Source of the DNA: an uncultured Flavobacteriaceae bacterium
Lineage (GTDB): Bacteria; Bacteroidota; Bacteroidia; Flavobacteriales; Flavobacteriaceae
Direction of reading: 5' to 3'
Length of the DNA: 64,000 nt
NCBI GenBank assembly: GCA_947502495.1
Contig: CANNAC010000001.1
Location: 186,001 to 250,000, forward strand
Shown: positions 33,902-42,934 of the stretch, one piece after another
Layout: each line of letters begins with the position of its first letter
Numbering within the stretch: the first letter of the stretch is position 1
Made by a program: the position numbers and the translations under genes
Notes under the pieces: model-generated
Told to the model about the DNA's origin: nothing
Databases searched by the model: none
The model's input: only the letters and a program-made list of their open reading frames with translations

Positions 33902-36085
33902 CTAGTTTTGAGTGATTTCTAAATCTTTAACTTTAATATCGGTACCTAAACGTTGTAAATAAGCAATAAGAGCTACAATTTCACGATTACGCATTTCTAT
34001 AAATTCTGCACCTCCAGCTGCTTTATCTACTTCGTAGGTTTCTGCAAAATCAGGATCTGCATATAGATTTTTTTCAATTTGCGTACCTTGATCTAACATG
34101 GCTTGTTGCGCATTTGCAATTTCTTCCTCGGTATATGGTACACCTAAAGTTACCATAGCTTCCATTTTCTTCTCGGTTAGTGATTTGTCAAGTTCATCTC
34201 TAATGATCCATTTATACGATGGCATGATAGAACCAGATGATGTACTTTGTGGATCATACATATGGTTTAGGTGCCAGTTGGCTGAATATTTGCCTCCAAT
34301 ACGATGTAAATCTGGTCCAGTACGTTTAGAACCCCAAAGGAATGGATGATCGTAAACATATTCTCCTGCTTTCGAGTATTCTCCGTAACGTTCTACTTCA
34401 GATCTAAAAGGACGAATCATTTGTGAGTGACATCCAACACAACCTTCACGAATGTAAATATCACGACCTTCTAATTCTAAAGGCGTATATGGTTTTACAC
34501 TGGCAATTGTTGGTATATTCGACTTCACCATGATAGTTGGTACTATCTGCACAATACCACCAATTAAAATAGCAATGGTCGCTCCAATAGTTAATTTAAT
34601 AGGCTTACGCTCTAACCAAGTGTGCCATCCTTCGCCAGCAGTACGTTTTTTAGAAACATGTTGTAATGCAGGAGCTTCGGCTAATTCGTCTTCCACTTTA
34701 CTACCTTGTTTTATTGTGATGTAAACGTTATACACAAGAATTAGCATTCCTATAATATATAGTGTTCCACCAACAGCACGCATGTAGTACATTGGCATAA
34801 TTTCGGTAACGGTTTCTAAAAAGTTACCATACATTAAAGTACCATCTGGATTAAACTGTTTCCACATACTTGCTTGTGTAAATCCAGCAACATAAAGTGG
34901 TAAAGCATAAAATATAATACCTAAAGTCCCAACCCAGAAATGCAGGTTAGCCAGTTTTAAAGAATATAGTTTTGTTTTAAATAGTTTTGGTACTAAGTAA
35001 TAAATCATACCAAAGGCTAAGAAACCATTCCAAGCTAAAGCACCAACGTGCACGTGTGCAATAATCCAATCGGTAAAGTGACCAATCGCATTTACATTTT
35101 TAAGAGAAAGTAAAGGTCCTTCAAAAGTTGCCATACCATAACCGGTAAGTGCAACAACCATAAATTTTAAAACAGGATCTGTACGTACTTTATCCCAAGC
35201 ACCACGAAGTGTTAATAGTCCGTTTATCATTCCTCCCCAAGAAGGCATTAATAACATTACAGAAAATGCTACACCAAGATTTTGTGCCCATTCTGGTAAA
35301 GCGGTATATAGTAAATGGTGAGGTCCAGCCCAAATGTAAATAAAGATTAAAGACCAAAAGTGAATGATAGAAAGTCTATAGGAGTACACCGGTCTATTTG
35401 CAGCTTTAGGAACAAAGTAATACATCAATCCTAAGAAAGGTGTTGTTAAAAAGAATGCTACGGCGTTATGTCCGTACCACCATTGTACCAATGCATCTTG
35501 AACTCCTGCGTATACCGAATAACTTTTCATAGCGCTAACAGGTAGCTCTAAACTATTAAAGATATGTAATACAGCAACGGTTACAAAAGTGGCTATGTAA
35601 AACCAAATAGCAACATATAAATGACGTTGTCTTCTTTTAATCATGGTACCAATTAAATTGATTCCAAAGGCAACCCAAATAACAGCAATGGCAATATCAA
35701 AAGGCCATTCTAATTCTGCATACTCTTTAGAAGTTGTATATCCTAGCGGTAATGTAATGGCAGCACCAACAATAATAGCTTGCCATCCCCAAAAATTGAT
35801 TTTACTCAATAAATCGCTATACATTCTCGCTTTTAGAAGACGTTGTGTAGAATAGTAAACACCGGCAAAAATCGCATTACCAACAAAGGCAAAGATTACT
35901 GCATTGGTATGTAATGGTCTTAATCGACCAAAGCTTAACCAAGAAATACCTTCCATGTAATTTGGGAAAATAAAAAGAAAAGCTAGCATTAAGCCCACTG
36001 TCATACCCACAACTCCCCAGAGAATAGTGGCATAAAGGAAATTTTTAACGATTTTGTTATCGTAATAGAATTGTTCTTTTTCCAT
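33902..36085 (-). CDS. ccoNO: CcoN-CcoO fusion, cbb3 oxidase subunits I and II
   Basis: The catalytic core of the high-affinity cbb3 oxygen reductase as one 727-residue chain. Residues 1 to about 480 are CcoN, with the heme and CuB ligands in RPLHTNAV, WYGHNAV, GPHHLLYTALPEW and AHVHVGALAWN. After a charged linker, CcoO starts with a transmembrane helix (near 500-520) and has the heme c site C549-V-G-C552-H553. Fusion of CcoN and CcoO is usual in Bacteroidota. The operon promoter is upstream of ccoS. Confidence 0.97.
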   Translation of the reverse strand: MEKEQFYYDNKIVKNFLYATILWGVVGMTVGLMLAFLFIFPNYMEGISWLSFGRLRPLHTNAVIFAFVGNAIFAGVYYSTQRLLKARMYSDLLSKINFWGWQAIIVGAAITLPLGYTTSKEYAELEWPFDIAIAVIWVAFGINLIGTMIKRRQRHLYVAIWFYIATFVTVAVLHIFNSLELPVSAMKSYSVYAGVQDALVQWWYGHNAVAFFLTTPFLGLMYYFVPKAANRPVYSYRLSIIHFWSLIFIYIWAGPHHLLYTALPEWAQNLGVAFSVMLLMPSWGGMINGLLTLRGAWDKVRTDPVLKFMVVALTGYGMATFEGPLLSLKNVNAIGHFTDWIIAHVHVGALAWNGFLAFGMIYYLVPKLFKTKLYSLKLANLHFWVGTLGIIFYALPLYVAGFTQASMWKQFNPDGTLMYGNFLETVTEIMPMYYMRAVGGTLYIIGMLILVYNVYITIKQGSKVEDELAEAPALQHVSKKRTAGEGWHTWLERKPIKLTIGATIAILIGGIVQIVPTIMVKSNIPTIASVKPYTPLELEGRDIYIREGCVGCHSQMIRPFRSEVERYGEYSKAGEYVYDHPFLWGSKRTGPDLHRIGGKYSANWHLNHMYDPQSTSSGSIMPSYKWIIRDELDKSLTEKKMEAMVTLGVPYTEEEIANAQQAMLDQGTQIEKNLYADPDFAETYEVDKAAGGAEFIEMRNREIVALIAYLQRLGTDIKVKDLEITQN

Positions 36086-36094
36086 AATAAATAA

Positions 36095-36283
36095 TTAATT
36101 AGTCTTTTTAGTTTTTATAGTTGGTTCTGGTTTCTCTTTAACGAGTTCGTCTTCAAAAAGCATTCTAACGGAAGGGGTGTAACTATCATCAAATTGACCA
36201 CTTTTTACGGCATAAATAAAAGCTGCAAAAAAACCGATTGCAACTATGATGCTGATAGTCAATAATATATATATAACACTCAT
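36095..36283 (-). CDS. ccoS: CcoS, cbb3 oxidase maturation protein
   Basis: A 62-residue protein with one N-terminal transmembrane helix and the family pattern GFFAAFIYAVKSGQFDD. CcoS is needed to insert heme and copper into CcoN. First gene of the operon behind an Fnr-type box; ccoNO starts 9 bp later. Confidence 0.93.
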   Translation of the reverse strand: MSVIYILLTISIIVAIGFFAAFIYAVKSGQFDDSYTPSVRMLFEDELVKEKPEPTIKTKKTN

Positions 36284-36303
36284 ACCTATTAGAAGTTATG
36301 GTT

Positions 36304-36346
36304 CAAAATTACGTTGGATGCGTTTCTTAAAACATGATTTTTATCA
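36304..36346 (-). promoter_or_regulatory. Fnr-type box and promoter of ccoS-ccoNOQP
   Basis: Perfect palindrome ATGAT-TTTT-ATCAT (36334-36347), flanked by AAAC and GTTT, then a perfect TAATTTTG (36311-36304 on the minus strand). Spacing 29.5 bp. Confidence 0.85.
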
Positions 36347-36368
36347 TGTTTAGTTATTTGTAATCATT

Positions 36369-38744
36369 CTAATTTCTTGCCAGTTTTCTACCTAAAGCAT
36401 TTGTGGCAATGGTTGTAAATACCACAATACTAATAGAACTTAATGGCATTAAAATAGCTGCAACAACCGGAGCTAACTGTCCGTTTACTGCAAAATATAA
36501 ACCTATTATGTTATATATAAATGAAAGCACAAAACTCCATTTAATGATTTTTATAGCACTTTTTGAGGCTTTGATATATTTGTATAGTTGATTGAATTTA
36601 GAAGCATCCAAAATAGCATCACAAGCAGGAGAGAAGACGTTCACGTTTTCGGATAGCGCAATACCAACATTACTCTGCGCCAAAGCACCAGCATCATTTA
36701 AGCCATCCCCAATCATAAGTACTTTTGCGCCTTCCGTTTGATGGTATTTGATGTATTCTAATTTATCATCTGGTTTCTGATTGAAAATTAACTTCGTTTT
36801 ACTTGGAAGTAATTTCTTTAAATTTTCAAATTCTCCTTCATTATCACCAGAAAGAATCACCAAATCGTATTGTTTTTTTAGTTTATTGAAGAGCTTAGAC
36901 AAGCCTTTTCTATAGCTATTATAAAAAGTATATTTTCCTTTATAATTATTATTAGTACTAATATGCACCGCTGTATTTAAAACGGAAGCTTCTGAAGAAC
37001 CCACAAAACTAGCAGAGCCAATTTTTATGTTTTCATTATTATGTGACGCTTCAATACCTTTACCTAAATGTTCTTCAAAATGATTTAATGTAATGATATT
37101 GTTTTCTTCTAAAATATCATAAAGTGTTCTACTTAATGGATGGTTAGAACCACGAAGTGTGTTTTTTAGTAAGATACCTTCAGAAGTAGAAAGTACTTCG
37201 CCTTCATAGGTTGCCGTACTTTGTTTGTTGGAAGTAATCGTTCCTGTTTTATCAAAAATAATGGTGTCTATTGCTGCTAACTGTTCGATAACGGAAGCAT
37301 TTTTGACATAGAATTTTTGCTTTCCAAAGATGCGAAGCAAATTACCAAAGGTAAAAGGAGCAGAGAGCGCAATGGCACACGGACAAGCAATTATTAAAAC
37401 AGCTGTAAAAACATTCATGGCTTTGGATGCATCTACAAATAGCCAAAAAGTAGTTGCTAGTATTGAAATACTTAGTACTGCAATAGTAAAACGTTTGCTT
37501 ATGCTATTGGTTAGCGTGGTAAAGCCGTCTTCCTTATTTTTACTGAAGACATCATTACTCCATAATTGGGTGAGGTAACTTTGTTCTACCGATTTTAGCG
37601 CTTCCATTTCTATAACTCCTGAAGTTTGTTTTCCTCCAGCAAAAAGTTTATCACCAGAATTTTTACTTATGTTTTCCGATTCCCCAGTTACAAAACTATA
37701 ATCAATTCGCGCCTTTCCGTTAATGAGAATACCATCTACCGGAATTAATTCTTCATTTCTTATAAGCAGTCTATCTCCTTTTTTTATTTCGTAAACTTGA
37801 ATTGGAGTTTCTCCTTCTTCCGAAGAAACCTTAGTTACAGCAATTGGGAAATAGGATTTGTAATCCCGCTCAAACGAAAGGAATGCATATGTTTTTTGTT
37901 GAAAGAACTTTCCGAGTAATAAAAAGAAAACCAAACCTGTTAAACTATCAAAGAAACCGGATCCTAAATCGAAAATGATTTCCGCAGTACTTCTAATAAA
38001 TAGAACGGCAACACCAAGCGCAATAGGCACATCAATATTTAAAATTCTTGCTCGTAAACCTTTATAAGCAGACACAAAATAATCTTGTGCTGCATAAAAA
38101 ACGACAGGAAGTGAAAAGGTAAACATGAGCCAACGAAACAGAGGTTTGTATTGCTCTAGCCAGAATTCACCTACTTCAAAGTATTCAGGAAACGAAAGAA
38201 ACATTACGTTACCAAAGGCAAATCCTGCAATTCCTAATTTATAAATAAGACTTCGGTTAATATCTTCTTTTCCGGTTTTAAAATCGTCTAAAGAAATATA
38301 CGGTTCATAACCAATACTACTTAAAAGGATCACGATTTCTTTAAGGGATGTTTTGTCTGTATTGTAAGTAACACGAACCGTTTTCTTTCCAAAATTAACT
38401 TGTGAGGTGGAAATTCCTGGGTTTAATTTGTTTCCGTTTTCTAGAATCCAAATACAAGAACTACAATGAATATGCGGAATGTAAAGCGTAGCGATTTGTG
38501 TATTACCATCACTAAACTCGGTTAATTTTTCAATAATATTTTCTTGCGAAAGGAAATCGTATTTACCTTGAATTTCTTTCGGAATTGCCCCAGGTGAAGA
38601 TTGTAAATCATAGTAACAAGTTAAATCATTTTCTGAAAAAATCTCATAAACGGTTTTACAACCATTACAACAAAACGATTTTTCGTTAAATTGAATAATT
38701 GTATCACAATCATCACCACAATGAAAACAAGTAGCCTTGTCCAT
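36369..38744 (-). CDS. ccoI: CcoI/FixI-type copper-exporting P-type ATPase
   Basis: A 791-residue P1B ATPase that moves copper to the periplasm for cbb3 assembly. It has an N-terminal Cys-rich segment (CFHCGDDC...CCNGC, about 6-30), a heavy-metal-associated domain with HCSSC (near 95), about eight transmembrane helices, the copper motif CPCAIALSAP, the phosphorylated DKTGTIT, and GDGLNDAGAL. It starts its own transcription unit behind an Fnr-type box and is divergent from the Crp/Fnr gene. Confidence 0.95.
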   Translation of the reverse strand: MDKATCFHCGDDCDTIIQFNEKSFCCNGCKTVYEIFSENDLTCYYDLQSSPGAIPKEIQGKYDFLSQENIIEKLTEFSDGNTQIATLYIPHIHCSSCIWILENGNKLNPGISTSQVNFGKKTVRVTYNTDKTSLKEIVILLSSIGYEPYISLDDFKTGKEDINRSLIYKLGIAGFAFGNVMFLSFPEYFEVGEFWLEQYKPLFRWLMFTFSLPVVFYAAQDYFVSAYKGLRARILNIDVPIALGVAVLFIRSTAEIIFDLGSGFFDSLTGLVFFLLLGKFFQQKTYAFLSFERDYKSYFPIAVTKVSSEEGETPIQVYEIKKGDRLLIRNEELIPVDGILINGKARIDYSFVTGESENISKNSGDKLFAGGKQTSGVIEMEALKSVEQSYLTQLWSNDVFSKNKEDGFTTLTNSISKRFTIAVLSISILATTFWLFVDASKAMNVFTAVLIIACPCAIALSAPFTFGNLLRIFGKQKFYVKNASVIEQLAAIDTIIFDKTGTITSNKQSTATYEGEVLSTSEGILLKNTLRGSNHPLSRTLYDILEENNIITLNHFEEHLGKGIEASHNNENIKIGSASFVGSSEASVLNTAVHISTNNNYKGKYTFYNSYRKGLSKLFNKLKKQYDLVILSGDNEGEFENLKKLLPSKTKLIFNQKPDDKLEYIKYHQTEGAKVLMIGDGLNDAGALAQSNVGIALSENVNVFSPACDAILDASKFNQLYKYIKASKSAIKIIKWSFVLSFIYNIIGLYFAVNGQLAPVVAAILMPLSSISIVVFTTIATNALGRKLARN

Positions 38745-38769
38745 ATTTTTTGCTCATTTATACCTGTAA

Positions 38770-38812
38770 CAAAGGTTACAAAACATGTGCTTTTAAAATA
38801 TGATATTTGTCA
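38770..38812 (-). promoter_or_regulatory. Fnr-type box between ccoI and the Crp/Fnr gene
   Basis: TGAT-ATTT-GTCA (38801-38812). For leftward ccoI a TTTG-containing element (AACCTTTG, 38777-38770) is at the standard 29.5-bp spacing. For the rightward regulator gene the candidate -7 is TAACTTTA (38822-38829), which puts the box over the core promoter. Confidence 0.72.
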
Positions 38813-38850
38813 TGTTTCAAGTAACTTTACAAAACACTATTAATGAAACT

Positions 38851-39528
38851 ATGAGTAAATGTGAACAATGTATTGTGAGGCAGTTTAATTCCCTTAAAGC
38901 GTTGACTAAAGATGAATTAGTACGTGTTTCGGCATGTAAGACTTCTCGGTTTATAAAAAAGGGAGAAGTTATTTTTGATGAAGGAGAAACTATAAATGGT
39001 GTGTTTTGTGTTAAAGATGGCGTTTGTAAACTCTCTAAGCTAAGTGCAAATGGTAAAGATCAAATTGTAAAACTAGTTATCAAAGGAAATTTATTAGGGC
39101 AACGTTCTTTAATAGGAGATGAAGCTTCTAATTTGAGTGCTACTGCTTTAAACGATATGGAAGTTTGTTTTATACCAAAGTCTGAAATTATATGGGATTT
39201 AAAGAAGAATTCTAATTTTTCTATGGAGGTTATGAAAAACTTAGCACATGATTTAAAAGAAGCAGATAATGTTATTGTAAACATGGCTCAAAAATCGGTG
39301 AAGCAACGTTTAGCGGAAACATTAATCTATATTATGGATACTTTCGGAGCTACAGAAGAAGGCATGCTTAAAGTGATTCTTTCTCGTGAAGACTATGCGA
39401 ATGTAGTTGGTACAGCTACAGAATCTGCTATCCGAATTTTATCACAATTCAAAAAAGAAGGAATTATTTCAACATCTGGAAAACAGATTAAAATTGAAGA
39501 TTTAGAAGCTTTAAAACGTATAGAATAG
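38851..39528 (+). CDS. Crp/Fnr family regulator, Fnr-like
   Basis: A 225-residue regulator with a cyclic-nucleotide-binding-type domain (about 20-135) and a winged helix-turn-helix (165-220, REDYANVVGTATESAIRILSQF). In the recognition helix Glu and, four residues later, Arg are kept, as in proteins that read TGA half-sites. The N-terminus has C4 and C7 and a third Cys at 29, which could hold an oxygen-sensing 4Fe-4S cluster as in FNR. Start ATG 38851 is chosen over 38800, which lies inside the box. Likely controls the seven boxes described here. Confidence 0.92.
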   Translation: MSKCEQCIVRQFNSLKALTKDELVRVSACKTSRFIKKGEVIFDEGETINGVFCVKDGVCKLSKLSANGKDQIVKLVIKGNLLGQRSLIGDEASNLSATALNDMEVCFIPKSEIIWDLKKNSNFSMEVMKNLAHDLKEADNVIVNMAQKSVKQRLAETLIYIMDTFGATEEGMLKVILSREDYANVVGTATESAIRILSQFKKEGIISTSGKQIKIEDLEALKRIE

Positions 39529-39581
39529 TTTTATTGAAAATAAAGGAGATTAGATGGAAATAGTTGTATTTTTATACAGCT

Positions 39582-40709
39582 ATGAAAAAACATAATATAC
39601 ACAAAAAGGGCTTTGTATTTAAAACATACGAAGCATCTTCACAAACGCCTTTCGAGAAGCTTTTTGATATATTTAAAGAGTTAATTACACATACTTCTGG
39701 TGATTTTGACGAAGCTATAAATTGGCTTCGAGAACTAGATAAAGAGTACGAGTTAACTACTGCCGAATATACCATTGATGACTTTATTGAAGATCTTAAA
39801 GATAAAGGATATATACGTGAAGAAATGAAACCGGATGGTAAAAAAGGGAATGCAATTACTGCAAAAACCGAACGTGCTATTAGGCAATCTGCATTAGATC
39901 AAATATTCGGGAACATAAAACGCAGTGGCTCCGGAAACCATAAAAGTAAAGGTGCCGGAATAGGAGATGAGCATACTGGCGATTTTAGAAATTACCAGTT
40001 TGGCGATAGTTTAGATAAGGTGTCTATGACCGAAAGTTTGCGTAATGCACAAATTAATCACGGTATTGGCGATTTTAATCTCACCGAAGACGATTTGGTG
40101 GTGGAAGAGACCACACATAAATCGCAAATGAGTACGGTGTTGATGATTGATATTAGCCACTCTATGATTCTGTATGGCGAAGATAGAATTACTCCTGCTA
40201 AAAAGGTAGCGATGGCTTTGGCCGAATTAATTACTACGCGCTATCCTAAAGATACCTTAGATATTTTAGTTTTTGGAAACGATGCTTGGCCAATTAAAAT
40301 TAAAGATTTGCCATACTTGAACGTTGGTCCGTACCACACCAATACCGTTGCAGGATTAAAATTAGCAATGGATTTATTGCGAAGAAAGCGAAATACCAAC
40401 AAGCAGATTTTTATGATTACCGATGGAAAACCGAGTTGCTTGCGTATGCCTGACGGAACCTATTATAAGGACAGTAACGGATTAAATCCGTACATCACCA
40501 ACAAATGCTATGCGCAAGCACAACAAGCTAGAAAATTGCATATTCCTATTACTACATTTATGATTGCACAAGATCCATATTTAATGCAATTTGTTGAAGA
40601 ATTTACGCATGCCAATCAAGGAAAAGCATTTTATACCGGATTGAAAGGATTAGGGGAAATGATTTTTGAAGATTACGAAACCAATAGGAAGAAACGAATT
40701 AAAGGATAG
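39582..40709 (+). CDS. VWA domain protein (partner of the AAA+ gene)
   Basis: A 375-residue cytoplasmic protein with a von Willebrand factor A domain in its C-terminal half; the MIDAS metal site is D190-I-S192-H-S194 and the later TDGKPS. The N-terminal half is helical and charged with a Gly/Ser-rich linker near 125-140. It pairs with the AAA+ ATPase downstream. VWA-AAA pairs (CoxE/MoxR, NorD/NorQ, ChlD/ChlI) insert metals or remodel enzymes. ATG 39582 is preferred to TTG 39564. Confidence 0.88.
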   Translation: MKKHNIHKKGFVFKTYEASSQTPFEKLFDIFKELITHTSGDFDEAINWLRELDKEYELTTAEYTIDDFIEDLKDKGYIREEMKPDGKKGNAITAKTERAIRQSALDQIFGNIKRSGSGNHKSKGAGIGDEHTGDFRNYQFGDSLDKVSMTESLRNAQINHGIGDFNLTEDDLVVEETTHKSQMSTVLMIDISHSMILYGEDRITPAKKVAMALAELITTRYPKDTLDILVFGNDAWPIKIKDLPYLNVGPYHTNTVAGLKLAMDLLRRKRNTNKQIFMITDGKPSCLRMPDGTYYKDSNGLNPYITNKCYAQAQQARKLHIPITTFMIAQDPYLMQFVEEFTHANQGKAFYTGLKGLGEMIFEDYETNRKKRIKG

Positions 40710-40716
40710 ATAAAAC

Positions 40717-40797
40717 GCTTTTAGCCATTGGCTGTTAGCTGTTAGTAAAAAAAACAAAAGAGTAAGCGCTAAAGGCCAAAAGCTAATAGCCAAAAGC
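40717..40797. repeat. Imperfect inverted repeat between VWA and AAA+ genes
   Basis: Left arm GCTTTTAGCCATTGGCTG and on to GTTAG (40717-40745); right arm (40769-40797) reads on the other strand GCTTTTGGCTATTAGC and on to TTTAG. It is made of short GCTTTTGGC/TTAGC units and fills most of the 97-bp gap. Looks like a miniature palindromic repeat. Confidence 0.65.
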
Positions 40798-40806
40798 AAA
40801 TTTTAT

Positions 40807-42273
40807 ATGAAAATAGAAGCAATAAAAACCCTAGGCGAATTAAAAAACGCCGAATATAAAAGTAGATCGATTAAAGACGAATTAAGAGATAATTTAATTG
40901 AAAAAATAAAGAATAAAACCACCGTTTTTGAAGGTGTTCATGGTTATGAAAATACCGTGATACCAGAATTAGAACGCGCTATTTTATCCAAACATAATAT
41001 TAATTTTTTAGGATTACGCGGACAAGCAAAAACACGTTTAGCACGTTTAATGCTGAATTTGTTGGACGAATATATTCCTGTAGTGGAAGGTTCTGAAATT
41101 AATGACGATCCGTTGCAACCAATTTCTCGTTATGCTATCGAATTGATTAAAGAAAAAGGAGATAACACACCAATTACTTGGATGCATAGAAGCGAGCGTT
41201 TTGCCGAAAAACTAGCAACTCCAGATGTAACTGTTGCCGATATTATTGGGGATGTAGATCCAATAAAAGCAGCGAATTTAAAGTTGAGCTATGCCGATGA
41301 TCGTGTGATTCATTACGGAATGATACCAAGAGCAAACCGTTGTATTTTTGTGATTAATGAGTTACCAGATTTACAAGCAAGAATTCAAGTGGCTTTATTT
41401 AATATTTTGCAAGAAGGCGATATTCAAATTAGAGGATTCAAATTGCGTTTGCCATTAGATATGCAGTTTATTTTTACTGCAAACCCGGAAGATTATACCA
41501 ACAGAGGAAGCATTGTAACCCCTTTAAAAGATAGAATTGGATCGCAAATTTTAACGCATTATCCAACAGATATTGAAACTGCAAAAGCCATTACACAGCA
41601 AGAAGCAAAATCGGATGCAAGACAAAAAGAAAGCATTCACGTACCCGAATTAGCAAAAGACTTGTTAGAACAAATTGTGTTTGAAGCACGTGAAAGTGAT
41701 TTTATTGACGAAAAGAGTGGTGTAAGTGCACGATTAAGTATTACTGCTTTCGAGAATTTATTAAGTACCGCAGAATTGCGTTCCCTAAAATCTGGTGATG
41801 AAAAAACAACAGTTCGTTTATCTGATTTTTTAGGAATTATCCCTGCTATTACTGGAAAAGTGGAATTGGTATATGAAGGAGAACAAGAAGGAGCGGCACA
41901 AGTCGCTTATAATTTAATTGGTGAAGCAGTAAAAAGTTTGTTTCCTGAATTTTTTCCTGAGATTGAAAAACTGAGAAAAGAAGGAGATGAAGGTCCCTAT
42001 GATGCCATTGTTTCCTGGTTTTTTAATACTTCGGAAGGATTTGAACTACTAGATGATTTAAGAGATAAAGAATATAAAGCCTTGTTAAATGCGGTTTCTC
42101 CTTTGGATGACTTATTAGGAGAACACCAACCAAAAATTTCTAAAGAGGAAAGTTATTTTGTGAAAGAATTTGTGCTTTGGGCTTTAGTGGAATATAAGCT
42201 ATTAAGTAAACATCGTTTTACAGAAGGTATTCAGTTTAAAGATCCTTATGGAAGTTTTATAAGTGGTATTTAA
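40807..42273 (+). CDS. AAA+ ATPase, magnesium-chelatase subunit I-like
   Basis: A 488-residue AAA+ protein with a Walker A at 69-76 (GLRGQAKT), a Walker B-like CIFVINEL (Asn-Glu in place of Asp-Glu), and sensor regions with FTANPEDYTNRGSIVTPLKDRIGS. The pattern is nearest to ChlI/BchI and MoxR ATPases, but there are no chlorophyll genes, so it is a general remodelling ATPase working with the VWA protein. Client unknown. Confidence 0.88.
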   Translation: MKIEAIKTLGELKNAEYKSRSIKDELRDNLIEKIKNKTTVFEGVHGYENTVIPELERAILSKHNINFLGLRGQAKTRLARLMLNLLDEYIPVVEGSEINDDPLQPISRYAIELIKEKGDNTPITWMHRSERFAEKLATPDVTVADIIGDVDPIKAANLKLSYADDRVIHYGMIPRANRCIFVINELPDLQARIQVALFNILQEGDIQIRGFKLRLPLDMQFIFTANPEDYTNRGSIVTPLKDRIGSQILTHYPTDIETAKAITQQEAKSDARQKESIHVPELAKDLLEQIVFEARESDFIDEKSGVSARLSITAFENLLSTAELRSLKSGDEKTTVRLSDFLGIIPAITGKVELVYEGEQEGAAQVAYNLIGEAVKSLFPEFFPEIEKLRKEGDEGPYDAIVSWFFNTSEGFELLDDLRDKEYKALLNAVSPLDDLLGEHQPKISKEESYFVKEFVLWALVEYKLLSKHRFTEGIQFKDPYGSFISGI

Positions 42274-42280
42274 TTAAAAA

Positions 42281-42314
42281 AACCTTTAAAAGTTTCGCTT
42301 TTAAAGGCTTTTTT
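42281..42314. terminator. Bidirectional terminator
   Basis: CCTTTAAAAG (42283-42292) pairs with CTTTTAAAGG (42298-42307), A-run to the left and T-run to the right, between convergent genes. Confidence 0.9.
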
Positions 42315-42356
42315 AAATTATTCTTTTCGTGAAAACGGGAACCTAAATAATATTAT

Positions 42357-42929
42357 TTACCGAGTATCCCGAGATTTAATATTAGCATCGCAGCGTGTAA
42401 TAATCTCTGCGATTCTTTTTTGCTTTGTAGCCTCACGTTTGGCGCTATGCAACCAATACAAATAATGCTTTTTATAAGAAGGAGCGAAGTTGTTATAATT
42501 GTCAAAAGCCTTTGGGTTTTTATTAAAAGCAATTTGTAATGCTTCCGGAATGATGCCTTTCTCCACAGCATCTAAAGCGGTCCAGCTTCCGTTTTTCTTT
42601 CCTGTTTTTATAATTTCTAATCCTTTGGGATGCATTAAATCTTCCGCTAGTAAATCTTTAATATGCCTTTTGTTTAAAGCACTCCAAACACTTTTTGGAT
42701 TTCGTTTACAAAAATATTGTCTTCGTTTTCCGTCCCCTAAACTTTTCACAGTACTATCAATCCAACCATAGCATAAAGCAACTCGTACCGCTTCTTCCCA
42801 ACGCATACTTTCGTTTTTATGGTCTACTTTGTAAAAGATGAGGTAGATACCAGCATCACTATCGTGATTAATGTGCAGCCATTCGCGCCATTCGGTATCC
42901 GATTTAAAATATAGTTCTGTCAATTCCAT
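42357..42929 (-). CDS. YdeI/OmpD-associated family protein
   Basis: A 190-residue cytoplasmic protein of the YdeI/OmpD-associated family (bacteriocin-protection, DUF1905-related). Typical parts are the start EWREWLHINHDSDAGIYLIFYKV, MRWEEAVRVALCYGWIDSTVKSLGDG, QYFCKRNPKSVWSALNKRH, and the C-terminal helix FAPSYKKHYLYWLHSAKREATKQKRI. Biochemical role is not known. The M1 peptidase gene ends 6 bp upstream of it... in the minus-strand sense it starts just after that gene, so both may be co-transcribed. Confidence 0.88.
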   Translation of the reverse strand: MELTELYFKSDTEWREWLHINHDSDAGIYLIFYKVDHKNESMRWEEAVRVALCYGWIDSTVKSLGDGKRRQYFCKRNPKSVWSALNKRHIKDLLAEDLMHPKGLEIIKTGKKNGSWTALDAVEKGIIPEALQIAFNKNPKAFDNYNNFAPSYKKHYLYWLHSAKREATKQKRIAEIITRCDANIKSRDTR

Positions 42930-42934
42930 TACAA

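Noticed and set aside
38800-38850. Longer N-terminus for the Crp/Fnr protein starting at ATG 38800
   Set aside because: That ATG lies inside the Fnr-type box and the extra residues resemble nothing in the family; ATG 38851 gives the normal CxxC start.
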